NCBI RefSeq assembly: GCF_024385465.1
Contig: NZ_JANFLS010000002.1
Location: 744,001-808,000, forward strand
Length of the DNA: 64,000 nt
Reading direction: 5' to 3'
Source of the DNA: Arthrobacter sp. zg-Y844
GTDB lineage: Bacteria; Actinomycetota; Actinomycetes; Actinomycetales; Micrococcaceae
This document shows positions 54,665-62,470 of this stretch, piece after piece; the stretch's first letter is position 1; each line of letters begins with the position of its first letter. A model generated the notes under the pieces. That model did not search any database. It saw nothing but the letters and a program-made list of their open reading frames with translations, and was not told where the DNA came from. A program made the position numbers and the translations under genes.

Positions 54665-57600
54665 CTAGGACATCAGCACCGCTCCCAGCGAGATTTCCCG
54701 CCCGCACCAGGCTGCGTCGGCCGGATTATGGGTTACCACCACCACTGCCTTGCCCTGCAGTCCGGATTTCAGGTCGGCCATCAGCTGCGCCCCCGCCTCC
54801 GCGTCCAGGTGGGCCGTGGGCTCATCCAGGAGCACGACGTCGGCCTCGGCGAGCAGCGCACGGGCCACGGCAAGCCGCTGGCGCTGGCCGCCGGAGAGGA
54901 AATGCCCGCCGGCGCCGATGGCTGTATCCAGGCCCTCGGGCAGTGTGTCGAACAGCGGTCCCAGGCCCACAGCACGGAGCGAGCCGATCATTTCGGCTTC
55001 CGTCGGCGCGAGGGTGCGGTCACGGGCCAGGAGCAGGTTGCCGCGGAGGGTCGAGTCGAACAGGTGCGCCTCCTGCGGGCACCACGCCATCCGCCGGGCT
55101 GCCTGCGGGACCGACTGCGCAGGAACGCCGTTGATCAGATAGGTACCGCTTCGGGGCGGCAGGAAGCCGAGCAGCACGCCGAGCAGCGTGGATTTGCCGC
55201 TGCCGGAGGGACCGGTGACGGCCACCCACTCCCCCGCGGAGACCGTGAGGTCCACGCCGGTCAGCACATCTGCGGCAGCACCGGGATAGCGGTACCGGAT
55301 GTTATCCAGTTCCAGCACCTGGACCTTGCCGAAGCTCTCCCGGGCGGCGGTTTCCCCGGCGGTGTCATCGGGCGCGACGTCTTCCGTGCCCAGATCCGGC
55401 AGCACCTTGTCCCCCAGGGCGCGCCACGCGGAGAACTGCTGGATGGAGCCGTTGACTGCCACAAAAGGCTCAATCAGCGCCAGCTGCACCAGGACCACCA
55501 CCGCGGCCACGGTGGCCGGACCGTCCTGCGACGCGCTGATCATGTAGAGCGCTGCAAGGGAGCAGGCCAGGGCGGTGACGGCATTGGCCAGGCCCTGGGC
55601 CCAGGCACTGCGCCGGACGGCCCGGGCCGCGGCTGCTTCGAACTGCTCCTGGCGGGCCAGCACCGGCCCCGAGCTCGAATTGGCTTCCAGGTCGGAAGCA
55701 GCCGTGAGCAGGCGGGCCATGGAAGACATGGACCGGGCCTGCAGGTTCACGGTGGCTGCACGGGCAGCGGAATCGGCGAACAGGGCCAGCAGCGGCGCAA
55801 TGACCATCCCCACCACGGTCAGCGCCACCTGCACCGCCAGGCCTTCCGGGACCAGCAGCCAGGTCACTACACAGGCAGCGACGGCGGTGAGCAGACCGGT
55901 CAGGGGTGCGAAGACCACCCGGGGCGCGATGTCCCGCAGCTCGTCCACGTCACCCACCAGGCGTTCGAGGGCACCCGAACCCCGCGCCACGCGGCGCCAG
56001 CCTTCGGGGCGCTGCAGCAGCCCGTTCCAGAGCCGGACCCGCAGCGTGTTGGTGGCCCGGAAGACGGCGTCGTGCAGGGAGAGGCGCTCCAGGTACCGCA
56101 GCAATGCCCGGCCGATGCCGAAGAACCGCACCCCGACAATCGCCATGAGCAGGTACAGGATCGGCGGCTGTTCCGCGGCACGCACGATCAGCCAGGCGGA
56201 CAGGGCCGTCAGGGCGACGGCGAACATGGTGGCACCCGTGCCCAGCACCAGCGCCAGGACGAACTGCCTGCTCCACGGCTTCAGCACCATGAGGTTCTTC
56301 CACAGCGGCTCATGGCCCGACGCCGGCTCCGCGGCCGTGTCGGCTGCGGAGCCGCCGGATGCCGGGCCGTCGGCTTTCCCGGGACCGGCGCCGGCAGCAG
56401 CTGCCGGGCCGGAGCCGGCAGGAATCCTTACCGGGGCGCTGCGGGCAGCGGCGGCCAGGGATGCCGCATGCTTGCCCTTGACCCGTTCCCGGGGCAGGCT
56501 TCCCCCCGCCGCCCCTTCAACCGGAATCACCGTGTCGGCGATGGCCGCGGTGGCGGCGTCGTGGGCTACCAGCAGCACGGTGGTCCGCCCCCGCAGCGCG
56601 GCGAGGGCGGCACGGACAGCCGAGGCGCTGCGCGAATCGAGGTGTGCGGTCGGTTCATCCGCCAGCAGGATCCGGACGCCGGGATTCCCGTCGATGCGGG
56701 CCAGTGCCCGCGCCACGGCCACCCGGCGCTGCTCGCCCGGACTCAGGTCCGCGGTGGCGGAATCGAGCAGGTGCCCGGCGTCGATGCGTTCGAGTGCCCG
56801 GCGGGCGGCCGTGCGCCCCGCGTTGTCCGGGCTTTCGGCAGCGCCGGAACCGGTCACCGGTAGACCCGCGTAGAGGGCTATCTCCGCGGCAACGGTGTCC
56901 TCGACCAGGACGGGGTGCTGGGGTATCCACGCCTGCGTTTCGCGGCTGATGCCCTGCACGGTGCCGTCCAGCCGGGTGTCGCCGCCGTTCCGCCGGAGCC
57001 CGGCCAGGACTTCCAGCACGGAGGTTTTTCCCGCCCCGCTGGAACCGGTCAGGGCGGCAACGGCACCTGCCGGGACCGTGAAGCTGAGGTCCTCCACGGC
57101 AGGATGCGGCCGGCCTTCGTAGGCGATAGTCAGGTTCCTGACCACGAGCGCCGACCCGGCGGTTTCCTCAGCGGCGGCTGAAGCGTCCGCCAGCGGCACG
57201 GCCGCGGGTGCGTCCAGCACCGCGTTGGTCCGGTTCAGCGCTTCGAGGCCGTCCTCGCTGGCGTGGTGGGCGGTGCCCAGGTCACGCAGCGGCTGGTAGC
57301 ACTCGGGTGCAAGGATCAGGGCCAGCAGCCCCAATTCCAGCGGCATGCCCCCGTGCACCAGCCGGACACCGATGAATACCGCCACCAGGGCCACCGAGAT
57401 AGTGGCAATGAGTTCCAGCGCCAGCGAGGACATAAACGCCACCCGCAGGGTTGCCAGCGTTGTGGTGCGGTAGCGGTCGGCGACGTCGCGCAGTGCCCGG
57501 GTCTGCGCACGGGCGCGGCCGAGGCCCACCAGCACGGGCAGGCCCTTGGCGAGTTCCAGCATGTTGTCCGAGAGCCGGTTCAGTGCGTCCACCGCGGCGG

Positions 57601-58135
57601 CGGTCTTGTCCTCGGTGTGCAGGCCGATCAGGATCATAAAGACCGGAATGAGCGGGACGGTCAGCACGATCGTGACGGCGCTGATCCAGTCCGCGGCGAG
57701 GATGCGGGCACCCACCAGCAGGGGGACGACGGCGCAGGTCACCAGTGCGGGCAGGTACTTGGAGTAGTAATTGTCCAGCCCGTCCAACCCGCGGGTCAGC
57801 AGGACGCTCAGGGCGCCGCTGCCCATCCCCGGGACGGTGCCGCCGTCGGCCAGTACCCGCTCGGACAGCTGCCGGCGCAGTTCGTCCTTCACCCCCGCGG
57901 CCGCACGCTGGGCCACGGTGTCCTGGCCCCATACGGCCACGGACCTCAGCACCGCGCCGGCGGTGCCGAGCAGGAACACGCGGTTCCACTCCGGGCCGCC
58001 GGCGGCCAGGCCGGCGATGCCGCTGGCTACGGCGTCGGCCAGCAGCACCAGCCCCGCGGCCTTGATGGCTGCGAGCAGCCCGAGGAGGTACAGCGCGCGG
58101 CGGCTGGTGGCACTGACCGGAAGAACCGGCTTCAC
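54665..58135 (-). CDS. cydDC: Fused CydD-CydC thiol ABC exporter for cytochrome bd assembly
   Basis: 1156 residues: a CydD half and a CydC half joined in one chain. The first half has six helices (1-310) and an ATPase with Walker A LTGSSGAGKTSVLEVL near 360 and DLSPGEQRRVAVARAL near 470. An Ala/Pro-rich linker lies at about 560-620. The second half has six helices (630-900) and ATPase with VTGPSGSGKSTLLGVLLG near 985 and FLSGGQRQRLAVARALL near 1080. It exports cysteine/glutathione-type thiols needed for the bd oxidase. The start GTG overlaps cydB's stop by four bases (GTGA). Confidence 0.94.
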   Translation of the reverse strand: MKPVLPVSATSRRALYLLGLLAAIKAAGLVLLADAVASGIAGLAAGGPEWNRVFLLGTAGAVLRSVAVWGQDTVAQRAAAGVKDELRRQLSERVLADGGTVPGMGSGALSVLLTRGLDGLDNYYSKYLPALVTCAVVPLLVGARILAADWISAVTIVLTVPLIPVFMILIGLHTEDKTAAAVDALNRLSDNMLELAKGLPVLVGLGRARAQTRALRDVADRYRTTTLATLRVAFMSSLALELIATISVALVAVFIGVRLVHGGMPLELGLLALILAPECYQPLRDLGTAHHASEDGLEALNRTNAVLDAPAAVPLADASAAAEETAGSALVVRNLTIAYEGRPHPAVEDLSFTVPAGAVAALTGSSGAGKTSVLEVLAGLRRNGGDTRLDGTVQGISRETQAWIPQHPVLVEDTVAAEIALYAGLPVTGSGAAESPDNAGRTAARRALERIDAGHLLDSATADLSPGEQRRVAVARALARIDGNPGVRILLADEPTAHLDSRSASAVRAALAALRGRTTVLLVAHDAATAAIADTVIPVEGAAGGSLPRERVKGKHAASLAAAARSAPVRIPAGSGPAAAAGAGPGKADGPASGGSAADTAAEPASGHEPLWKNLMVLKPWSRQFVLALVLGTGATMFAVALTALSAWLIVRAAEQPPILYLLMAIVGVRFFGIGRALLRYLERLSLHDAVFRATNTLRVRLWNGLLQRPEGWRRVARGSGALERLVGDVDELRDIAPRVVFAPLTGLLTAVAACVVTWLLVPEGLAVQVALTVVGMVIAPLLALFADSAARAATVNLQARSMSSMARLLTAASDLEANSSSGPVLARQEQFEAAAARAVRRSAWAQGLANAVTALACSLAALYMISASQDGPATVAAVVVLVQLALIEPFVAVNGSIQQFSAWRALGDKVLPDLGTEDVAPDDTAGETAARESFGKVQVLELDNIRYRYPGAAADVLTGVDLTVSAGEWVAVTGPSGSGKSTLLGVLLGFLPPRSGTYLINGVPAQSVPQAARRMAWCPQEAHLFDSTLRGNLLLARDRTLAPTEAEMIGSLRAVGLGPLFDTLPEGLDTAIGAGGHFLSGGQRQRLAVARALLAEADVVLLDEPTAHLDAEAGAQLMADLKSGLQGKAVVVVTHNPADAAWCGREISLGAVLMS

Positions 58136-59148
58136 TGCGGTTTGAAACTGTGGGGGGCGGGGATGGACTCGGTGGTGACCCGCTTACGGAACACCCAATA
58201 GGTCCAGCCCTGGTACAGCACCACTACCGGCAGGCCGAACAGGGCCACCCAGCTCATGACCTTAAGGGCGTAGGGGGAAGCGGAGGCGTTTTCCACCGTC
58301 AGGTTCCACGCGGCATCCAGCGTGGAGGGCAGCACCACGGGGTACATGGAGGCGAAGATGGTCGCCGCTCCGGCCACCAGGAAGATCCCGAGGCTGATGA
58401 AGCTCAGGCCGTCACGGCCCCGGCGGGCGTAGAGCCAGGCCAGGAGGGCTCCCACCACGGCAATCACCAACAGGGGCAGGGTCTCCACCTTGGCGTTCAT
58501 GATCTGCACAATGATGGCCCAGGCCGCCAAGGGCAGGATGCCCACGGGCAGCCAGCGCGTCACGATGCGCTTGGCGCGGTCACGGATCTGTCCGTCGGTC
58601 TTGAGCATCAGGAAAACGAGGGCGTGAACCAGGCAGAAGGCCACTACGGCCACTCCGCCCAGCACCGCGTACGGAGTCAGCCAGGCGAATGCCCCGCCCA
58701 CGCGGTCGCCGTTCGCATTCAGCGGCAGGCCTGTGGTGGTCAGTCCGAGCGCGGCGCCGACGCCGAAGGCCGCCGCGAAGGAGCCCAGGGCCAGGCCCCA
58801 GTCCCAGCGGTTGCGCCAGCTGTCACTGTCATGCTTGCCGCGGTACTCGATGGACACGGCCCGGAAGATGAGCCCCAGCAGCACAATGACCAGGGGGATG
58901 TACAGGGCGGAGAACAGCGAGGCGTACCACATCGGGAACGCCGCGAAAGTCATTGCACCGACCGTGATCAGCCAGACTTCGTTGCCGTCCCACACGGGGC
59001 CGATGGTGTTCAGCAGTACCCGGCGGTCTTTCTCATCACGGGCCATCAGCTTCATAAGCATGCCGACCCCGAGGTCGAAGCCCTCCAGGAAAAGGTACCC
59101 GACCCATAGGAAGGCAATCACGATAAACCAGAACAGCGGTAGCGACAT
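58132..59148 (-). CDS. cydB: Cytochrome bd ubiquinol oxidase subunit II
   Basis: 338 residues with eight to nine membrane helices. The N-terminus WFIVIAFLWVGYLFLEGFDLG is diagnostic of CydB, and VGAMTFAAFPMWYASLFSALY and RFxxGK-type charged loops are present. It forms the structural partner of CydA in the high-affinity oxidase that reduces O2 to water with quinol. The start is ATG 59148, about 90 bases after the cydA stop. It overlaps cydDC by four bases, so cydB and cydDC are coupled. Confidence 0.95.
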   Translation of the reverse strand: MSLPLFWFIVIAFLWVGYLFLEGFDLGVGMLMKLMARDEKDRRVLLNTIGPVWDGNEVWLITVGAMTFAAFPMWYASLFSALYIPLVIVLLGLIFRAVSIEYRGKHDSDSWRNRWDWGLALGSFAAAFGVGAALGLTTTGLPLNANGDRVGGAFAWLTPYAVLGGVAVVAFCLVHALVFLMLKTDGQIRDRAKRIVTRWLPVGILPLAAWAIIVQIMNAKVETLPLLVIAVVGALLAWLYARRGRDGLSFISLGIFLVAGAATIFASMYPVVLPSTLDAAWNLTVENASASPYALKVMSWVALFGLPVVVLYQGWTYWVFRKRVTTESIPAPHSFKPQ

Positions 59149-59241
59149 TACTTTCAGAGCTCCAGAAGTGCCGGTGTCCGGCAGATTGCAGGGTGGAGGA
59201 CCCGGAGGGCGGCCGCGTGCACGGCCTCCCCCCGGGGCGCC

Positions 59242-60843
59242 TTAGTAGGCAAAGTCGAGGACATCATGCTTCTTCGTTCCTGGGCTGCCGTCCGGATCGC
59301 CGCCGGCGGAGTCCAGGCCGCCCGTGCCGCCGTCGTCGCCGCCCAGCAGGTCCGGCATCGCTGCCGGGACGCCGCCGCGGACGAACTTGAACAGCAGCCG
59401 CACCTCCACGATCAGCAGGGCCAGGTACACGACGGTGAATGTGATGACGGAGAACAGCAGTTCCGCCATGCTCACACCCGGCGAGACGGCTGCTGCTGTG
59501 AACATGAAGACGCCGTCGGTACCGGTGGGGTTCGGAGCCACCACAAACGGCTGGCGGCCCATTTCGGTGAAGATCCAGCCTGCGGAGTTGGCGCCGAACG
59601 GTGCCAGGATGCCGAAGACGGCCAGGCGCATCAGCCACTTGGATTCGGGGACGGTGCCCTTGCGGACCGCCCACAGGGCGTAGGCCGCGGCGACGGCGGC
59701 AACGCTGCCGAAGCCGATCATGATGCGGAAGCCCCAGTAGGTGACGGCGAAGTTCGGCGTGTAGTCGATTTCCATGCCGGAGTTGGTGCCGTACATTTCG
59801 TTGTCCGGCAGGTGGGTGCCGTAGGCATCGCGGTACTCATCCAGCAGGGTGTTTACGCCCCGGATTTCAGTGTCGAAGTCGCCGTTGGCAAGGAAGGACA
59901 GCATGCCTGGAATTTCGACCAGGGTGTCCACGTCTTCACAGTTCTCCGCACCGGGGTCACCGATGGACAGGACTGAGAAGCCGGTGCCGTCATGGCACGC
60001 TGCCTCCGCAGCCGCCATCTTCATGGGCTGCTGCTCGAACATCAGCTTGCCCTGCAGGTCACCGCTGACGGCGACGCCGGCGAAGGAGATCATGGCGACG
60101 ACGGCGCCGATGCGCAGGGACCGCAGCCACACGGTGTGGTCGGTCTTGTCACGGCCCGTTTCGGGCCGTTCGCCCACCACCACGTTGCCCTTGGCATCCA
60201 CGGTGTCGATGCCGTCGCGGCGCCGCTTCCAGAGGTGGTACCAGGCGATGCCGAGCAGGAATCCGCCGGCAACGGCAAAGGCACCGAAGATTGTGTGCGG
60301 GAACGCGACGAGGAGGGTGTTGTTGGTCAGGACGGCCCAGATGTCGTTCATGACCGGGCGGCCGTCCACCATTTCCACGCCCACGGGGTGCTGCATCCAG
60401 GAGTTGGCGGCGAGGATGAAGTAGGCCGAGAGCATGGAGGCGAGCGTGGTGATCCAGATGCACGCCAGATGGATCTTCGGGGGCAACCTCTTCCAGCCGA
60501 AGATCCACAGTCCCAGGAACACTGATTCCGTGAAGAACGCCAACAGTGATTCCAGTGCCAGCGGGGCGCCGAAGACGTCGCCGACGAAGCGGCTGTACTC
60601 GCTCCAGGCCATCCCGAATTGGAACTCCTGAACCAGGCCGGTGGCCAGGCCCAGGATGAAGTTAATGAGGAACAGCTTGCCCCAGAACTTCGTCATTCGC
60701 AGGTACTGCTCTTTGCCGGTGCGCACCCAGGCTGTCTGCATGGCTGCCACCACAATCCCCAGCCCAATGGTCAGCGGGACCATGAGGAAGTGGTAGACGG
60801 TCGTGATGCCGAACTGCCACCGGGCGATATCCAGTGCTTCCAC
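59242..60843 (-). CDS. cydA: Cytochrome bd ubiquinol oxidase subunit I
   Basis: 533 residues from GTG 60843 (AAGGA eight bases upstream). The haem b595 ligand is His in FGITTVYHFLMVP near 18. The haem b558 ligand is His near 190 in LVAFPHTIFGAFAVAG; its Met ligand and quinol loop lie near 240-380 (short Q-loop type, with KGTVPESKW). The C-terminus (LGGDDGGTGGLDSAGG) is a Gly/Asp-rich tail. It is the first gene of the leftward cydA-cydB-cydDC operon. Three identical BlaI-type dyads lie just upstream. Confidence 0.95.
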   Translation of the reverse strand: MEALDIARWQFGITTVYHFLMVPLTIGLGIVVAAMQTAWVRTGKEQYLRMTKFWGKLFLINFILGLATGLVQEFQFGMAWSEYSRFVGDVFGAPLALESLLAFFTESVFLGLWIFGWKRLPPKIHLACIWITTLASMLSAYFILAANSWMQHPVGVEMVDGRPVMNDIWAVLTNNTLLVAFPHTIFGAFAVAGGFLLGIAWYHLWKRRRDGIDTVDAKGNVVVGERPETGRDKTDHTVWLRSLRIGAVVAMISFAGVAVSGDLQGKLMFEQQPMKMAAAEAACHDGTGFSVLSIGDPGAENCEDVDTLVEIPGMLSFLANGDFDTEIRGVNTLLDEYRDAYGTHLPDNEMYGTNSGMEIDYTPNFAVTYWGFRIMIGFGSVAAVAAAYALWAVRKGTVPESKWLMRLAVFGILAPFGANSAGWIFTEMGRQPFVVAPNPTGTDGVFMFTAAAVSPGVSMAELLFSVITFTVVYLALLIVEVRLLFKFVRGGVPAAMPDLLGGDDGGTGGLDSAGGDPDGSPGTKKHDVLDFAY

Positions 60844-60871
60844 GCTTATGTCCTTCAGCTTGAGGAACGAC

Positions 60872-60888
60872 TTCTACACGACGTAGAA
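60872..60888. promoter_or_regulatory. BlaI-type operator box 1
   Basis: TTCTAC-ACGAC-GTAGAA, exact six-base arms and five-base spacer, 29 bases upstream of cydA's GTG. First of three identical-arm dyads in the cydA-blaI gap. Confidence 0.8.
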
Positions 60889-60896
60889 TTCCTTAC

Positions 60897-60913
60897 TTCT
60901 ACACAGCGTAGAA
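60897..60913. promoter_or_regulatory. BlaI-type operator box 2
   Basis: TTCTAC-ACAGC-GTAGAA, same arms as box 1, starting 25 bases from it. Confidence 0.8.
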
Positions 60914-60928
60914 CAACTTTCGCAAGAT

Positions 60929-60945
60929 TTCTACGTGATGTAGAA
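60929..60945. promoter_or_regulatory. BlaI-type operator box 3
   Basis: TTCTAC-GTGAT-GTAGAA, same arms, starting 32 bases from box 2, about 80 bases before the blaI start; its right edge may overlap the -35 of blaI. Confidence 0.8.
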
Positions 60946-61027
60946 CAAACGATCGAAACGCGGTACATTAGTAAGTCTGGACCCGACACGGGGGTCCGCG
61001 GGGGATCTCGATCGAAAAAGGATGCAC

Positions 61028-61393
61028 ATGGCAACGCTCGGTGAGTTGGAACGCGCAATGATGGATCTGCTCTGGGAATCAAACGAAGCAGCAACCGCCA
61101 ATGAACTTCGCGAGAAACTCGCGCAGCGTGAGGATTCCGCTGACGGCAAGGGTCTCGCTGTCACCACCGTGCTGACCGTGCTCTCACGGCTGGAAAAGAA
61201 GTCGCTGGTCCAGCGTGAACGCGACATCCGCCCCCACCGCTACCGTGCCGTGACCAGCCGCGCCGAACACACGGCCGAACTCATGCATGAAGCCCTCGGC
61301 ACCGCCAATGACCGCGAAGCCGTGCTGGCCCGGTTCGTCGGTTCCGTCTCCGACACCGAGGCTGAAATGCTGCGCAGGCTGCTCGGCGCCTAG
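61028..61393 (+). CDS. blaI: BlaI/MecI/CopY family transcriptional repressor
   Basis: 121 residues. A winged helix at 1-75 (MATLGELERAMMDLLWESNEAAT, VTTVLTVLSRLEKKSLVQRE) and a dimerisation helix near 85-118 (ALARFVGSVSDTEAEMLRRLL) match BlaI. Start ATG 61028, five bases after AAAGGATG; ATG 61022 is too close. It is divergent from cydA, with three TTCTAC-N5-GTAGAA dyads between them. The M56 peptidase 15 bases downstream is the normal partner that cuts the repressor in the bla/mec system. No beta-lactamase is near. Confidence 0.93.
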   Translation: MATLGELERAMMDLLWESNEAATANELREKLAQREDSADGKGLAVTTVLTVLSRLEKKSLVQRERDIRPHRYRAVTSRAEHTAELMHEALGTANDREAVLARFVGSVSDTEAEMLRRLLGA

Positions 61394-61408
61394 GCACCGG
61401 CACCTGCG

Positions 61409-62404
61409 GTGTTCTGGGCCTCCTATGCTTTGGCGGCGCTGGCGATCGTGCTGGCGTGGCCCGTTCCGATTCTTCTCTCGCGGGCAGCCTGGCCGGCCCG
61501 CTCCCCTTTCACCGCCATGGTCCTGTGGCAGGCGATAGCCCTTGCGGGCGGTCTGTCCATGATCGGAGCCATGCTGACCTGGGGCCTGGAGCCGCTCGGG
61601 GACAATCTCCTGGCCGGACTCCACGGCTTATGGCGCATCCTTCTGCAGGGCGCCCCGGCCAGCACCCTCGGACTGGTCCACGTTTTCGCGCTCAGCGCCG
61701 CAATGCTGCTCAGCGCCCACTTGGTGTTCACCCTGCTGCTGACGTACTACCGGATCCTCCGCGGCCGGCATCGGCACCGGGACATGCTCAACCTGCTCAG
61801 TTCCCCTTCCGCCGACACGCCTGCCACCCTGGTCATCCAGCATCCAACCCCGGTGGCCTACTGCCTGCCCGGCGGCGCGCGGTCCGTCACCGTCCTCTCC
61901 GACGGTCTGCTGAACATGCTCTCCGAGGATGAGCTTTCCGCGGTGCTCACCCATGAACGCGCGCATCTGGCCCAGCACCACCACCTGCTGCTGTGGGCCT
62001 TCGCGGCCTGGCGTGCGGCCCTGCCGTGGCTGCCGACATCGATGCTGGCCCAGCACTCGGTGAACGAGCTGATCGAAATGCTCGCCGACGACGAGGCGCT
62101 GCGGAAGGTGGACCGGATGACGCTCGTCCGCGCCGTGGCAATTGTCGGGTCCGGGTCCCCCGCGGTACCCGGGGCACCGAAGTCCCCGGCCGTACAGCAG
62201 GACAGCCTGCGCGGGACGCCCCCGCTGGCTTTGGGTGCCCCCGAGGGGTCAGAGCCGCTGGGTATTGCCGGCAGGCTCAGCCGCTTGCTCACACCGCAGC
62301 CGCCCCTGCCCCGCTGGCAGCAGTGGAGCGTGCTGTGCCTCTCGGCCCTGCTGCTGGCGGTACCGACCACCCTGCTGATCGCCCCGGGGCTGCTGCAGGA
62401 TTAG
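61409..62404 (+). CDS. M56 family (BlaR1-type) membrane metallopeptidase
   Basis: 331 residues from GTG 61409. Four transmembrane helices lie at about 1-20, 35-60, 80-105 and 300-325 (WSVLCLSALLLAVPTTLL). The zinc motif is HERAHLAQHH near 176-185, with the third ligand Glu in NELIEMLADDEA near 217-226. The extracellular penicillin-binding sensor domain of BlaR1 is missing, so the sensing mode is different from beta-lactam sensing. It is translationally near-coupled with blaI (15-base gap). Likely target: BlaI. Confidence 0.92.
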   Translation: MFWASYALAALAIVLAWPVPILLSRAAWPARSPFTAMVLWQAIALAGGLSMIGAMLTWGLEPLGDNLLAGLHGLWRILLQGAPASTLGLVHVFALSAAMLLSAHLVFTLLLTYYRILRGRHRHRDMLNLLSSPSADTPATLVIQHPTPVAYCLPGGARSVTVLSDGLLNMLSEDELSAVLTHERAHLAQHHHLLLWAFAAWRAALPWLPTSMLAQHSVNELIEMLADDEALRKVDRMTLVRAVAIVGSGSPAVPGAPKSPAVQQDSLRGTPPLALGAPEGSEPLGIAGRLSRLLTPQPPLPRWQQWSVLCLSALLLAVPTTLLIAPGLLQD

Positions 62405-62470
62405 GTCGGGCACGCCTCGTGAGATGCGGACCGCGGCCCACCGGCCTGCTTCCCCGGGCACGGGTCCCGG

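Noticed and set aside
61028-62404. BlaI/M56 as a beta-lactam resistance locus
   Set aside because: No beta-lactamase or PBP2a gene is nearby and the M56 protein lacks the penicillin-binding sensor domain; the operators face cydA.
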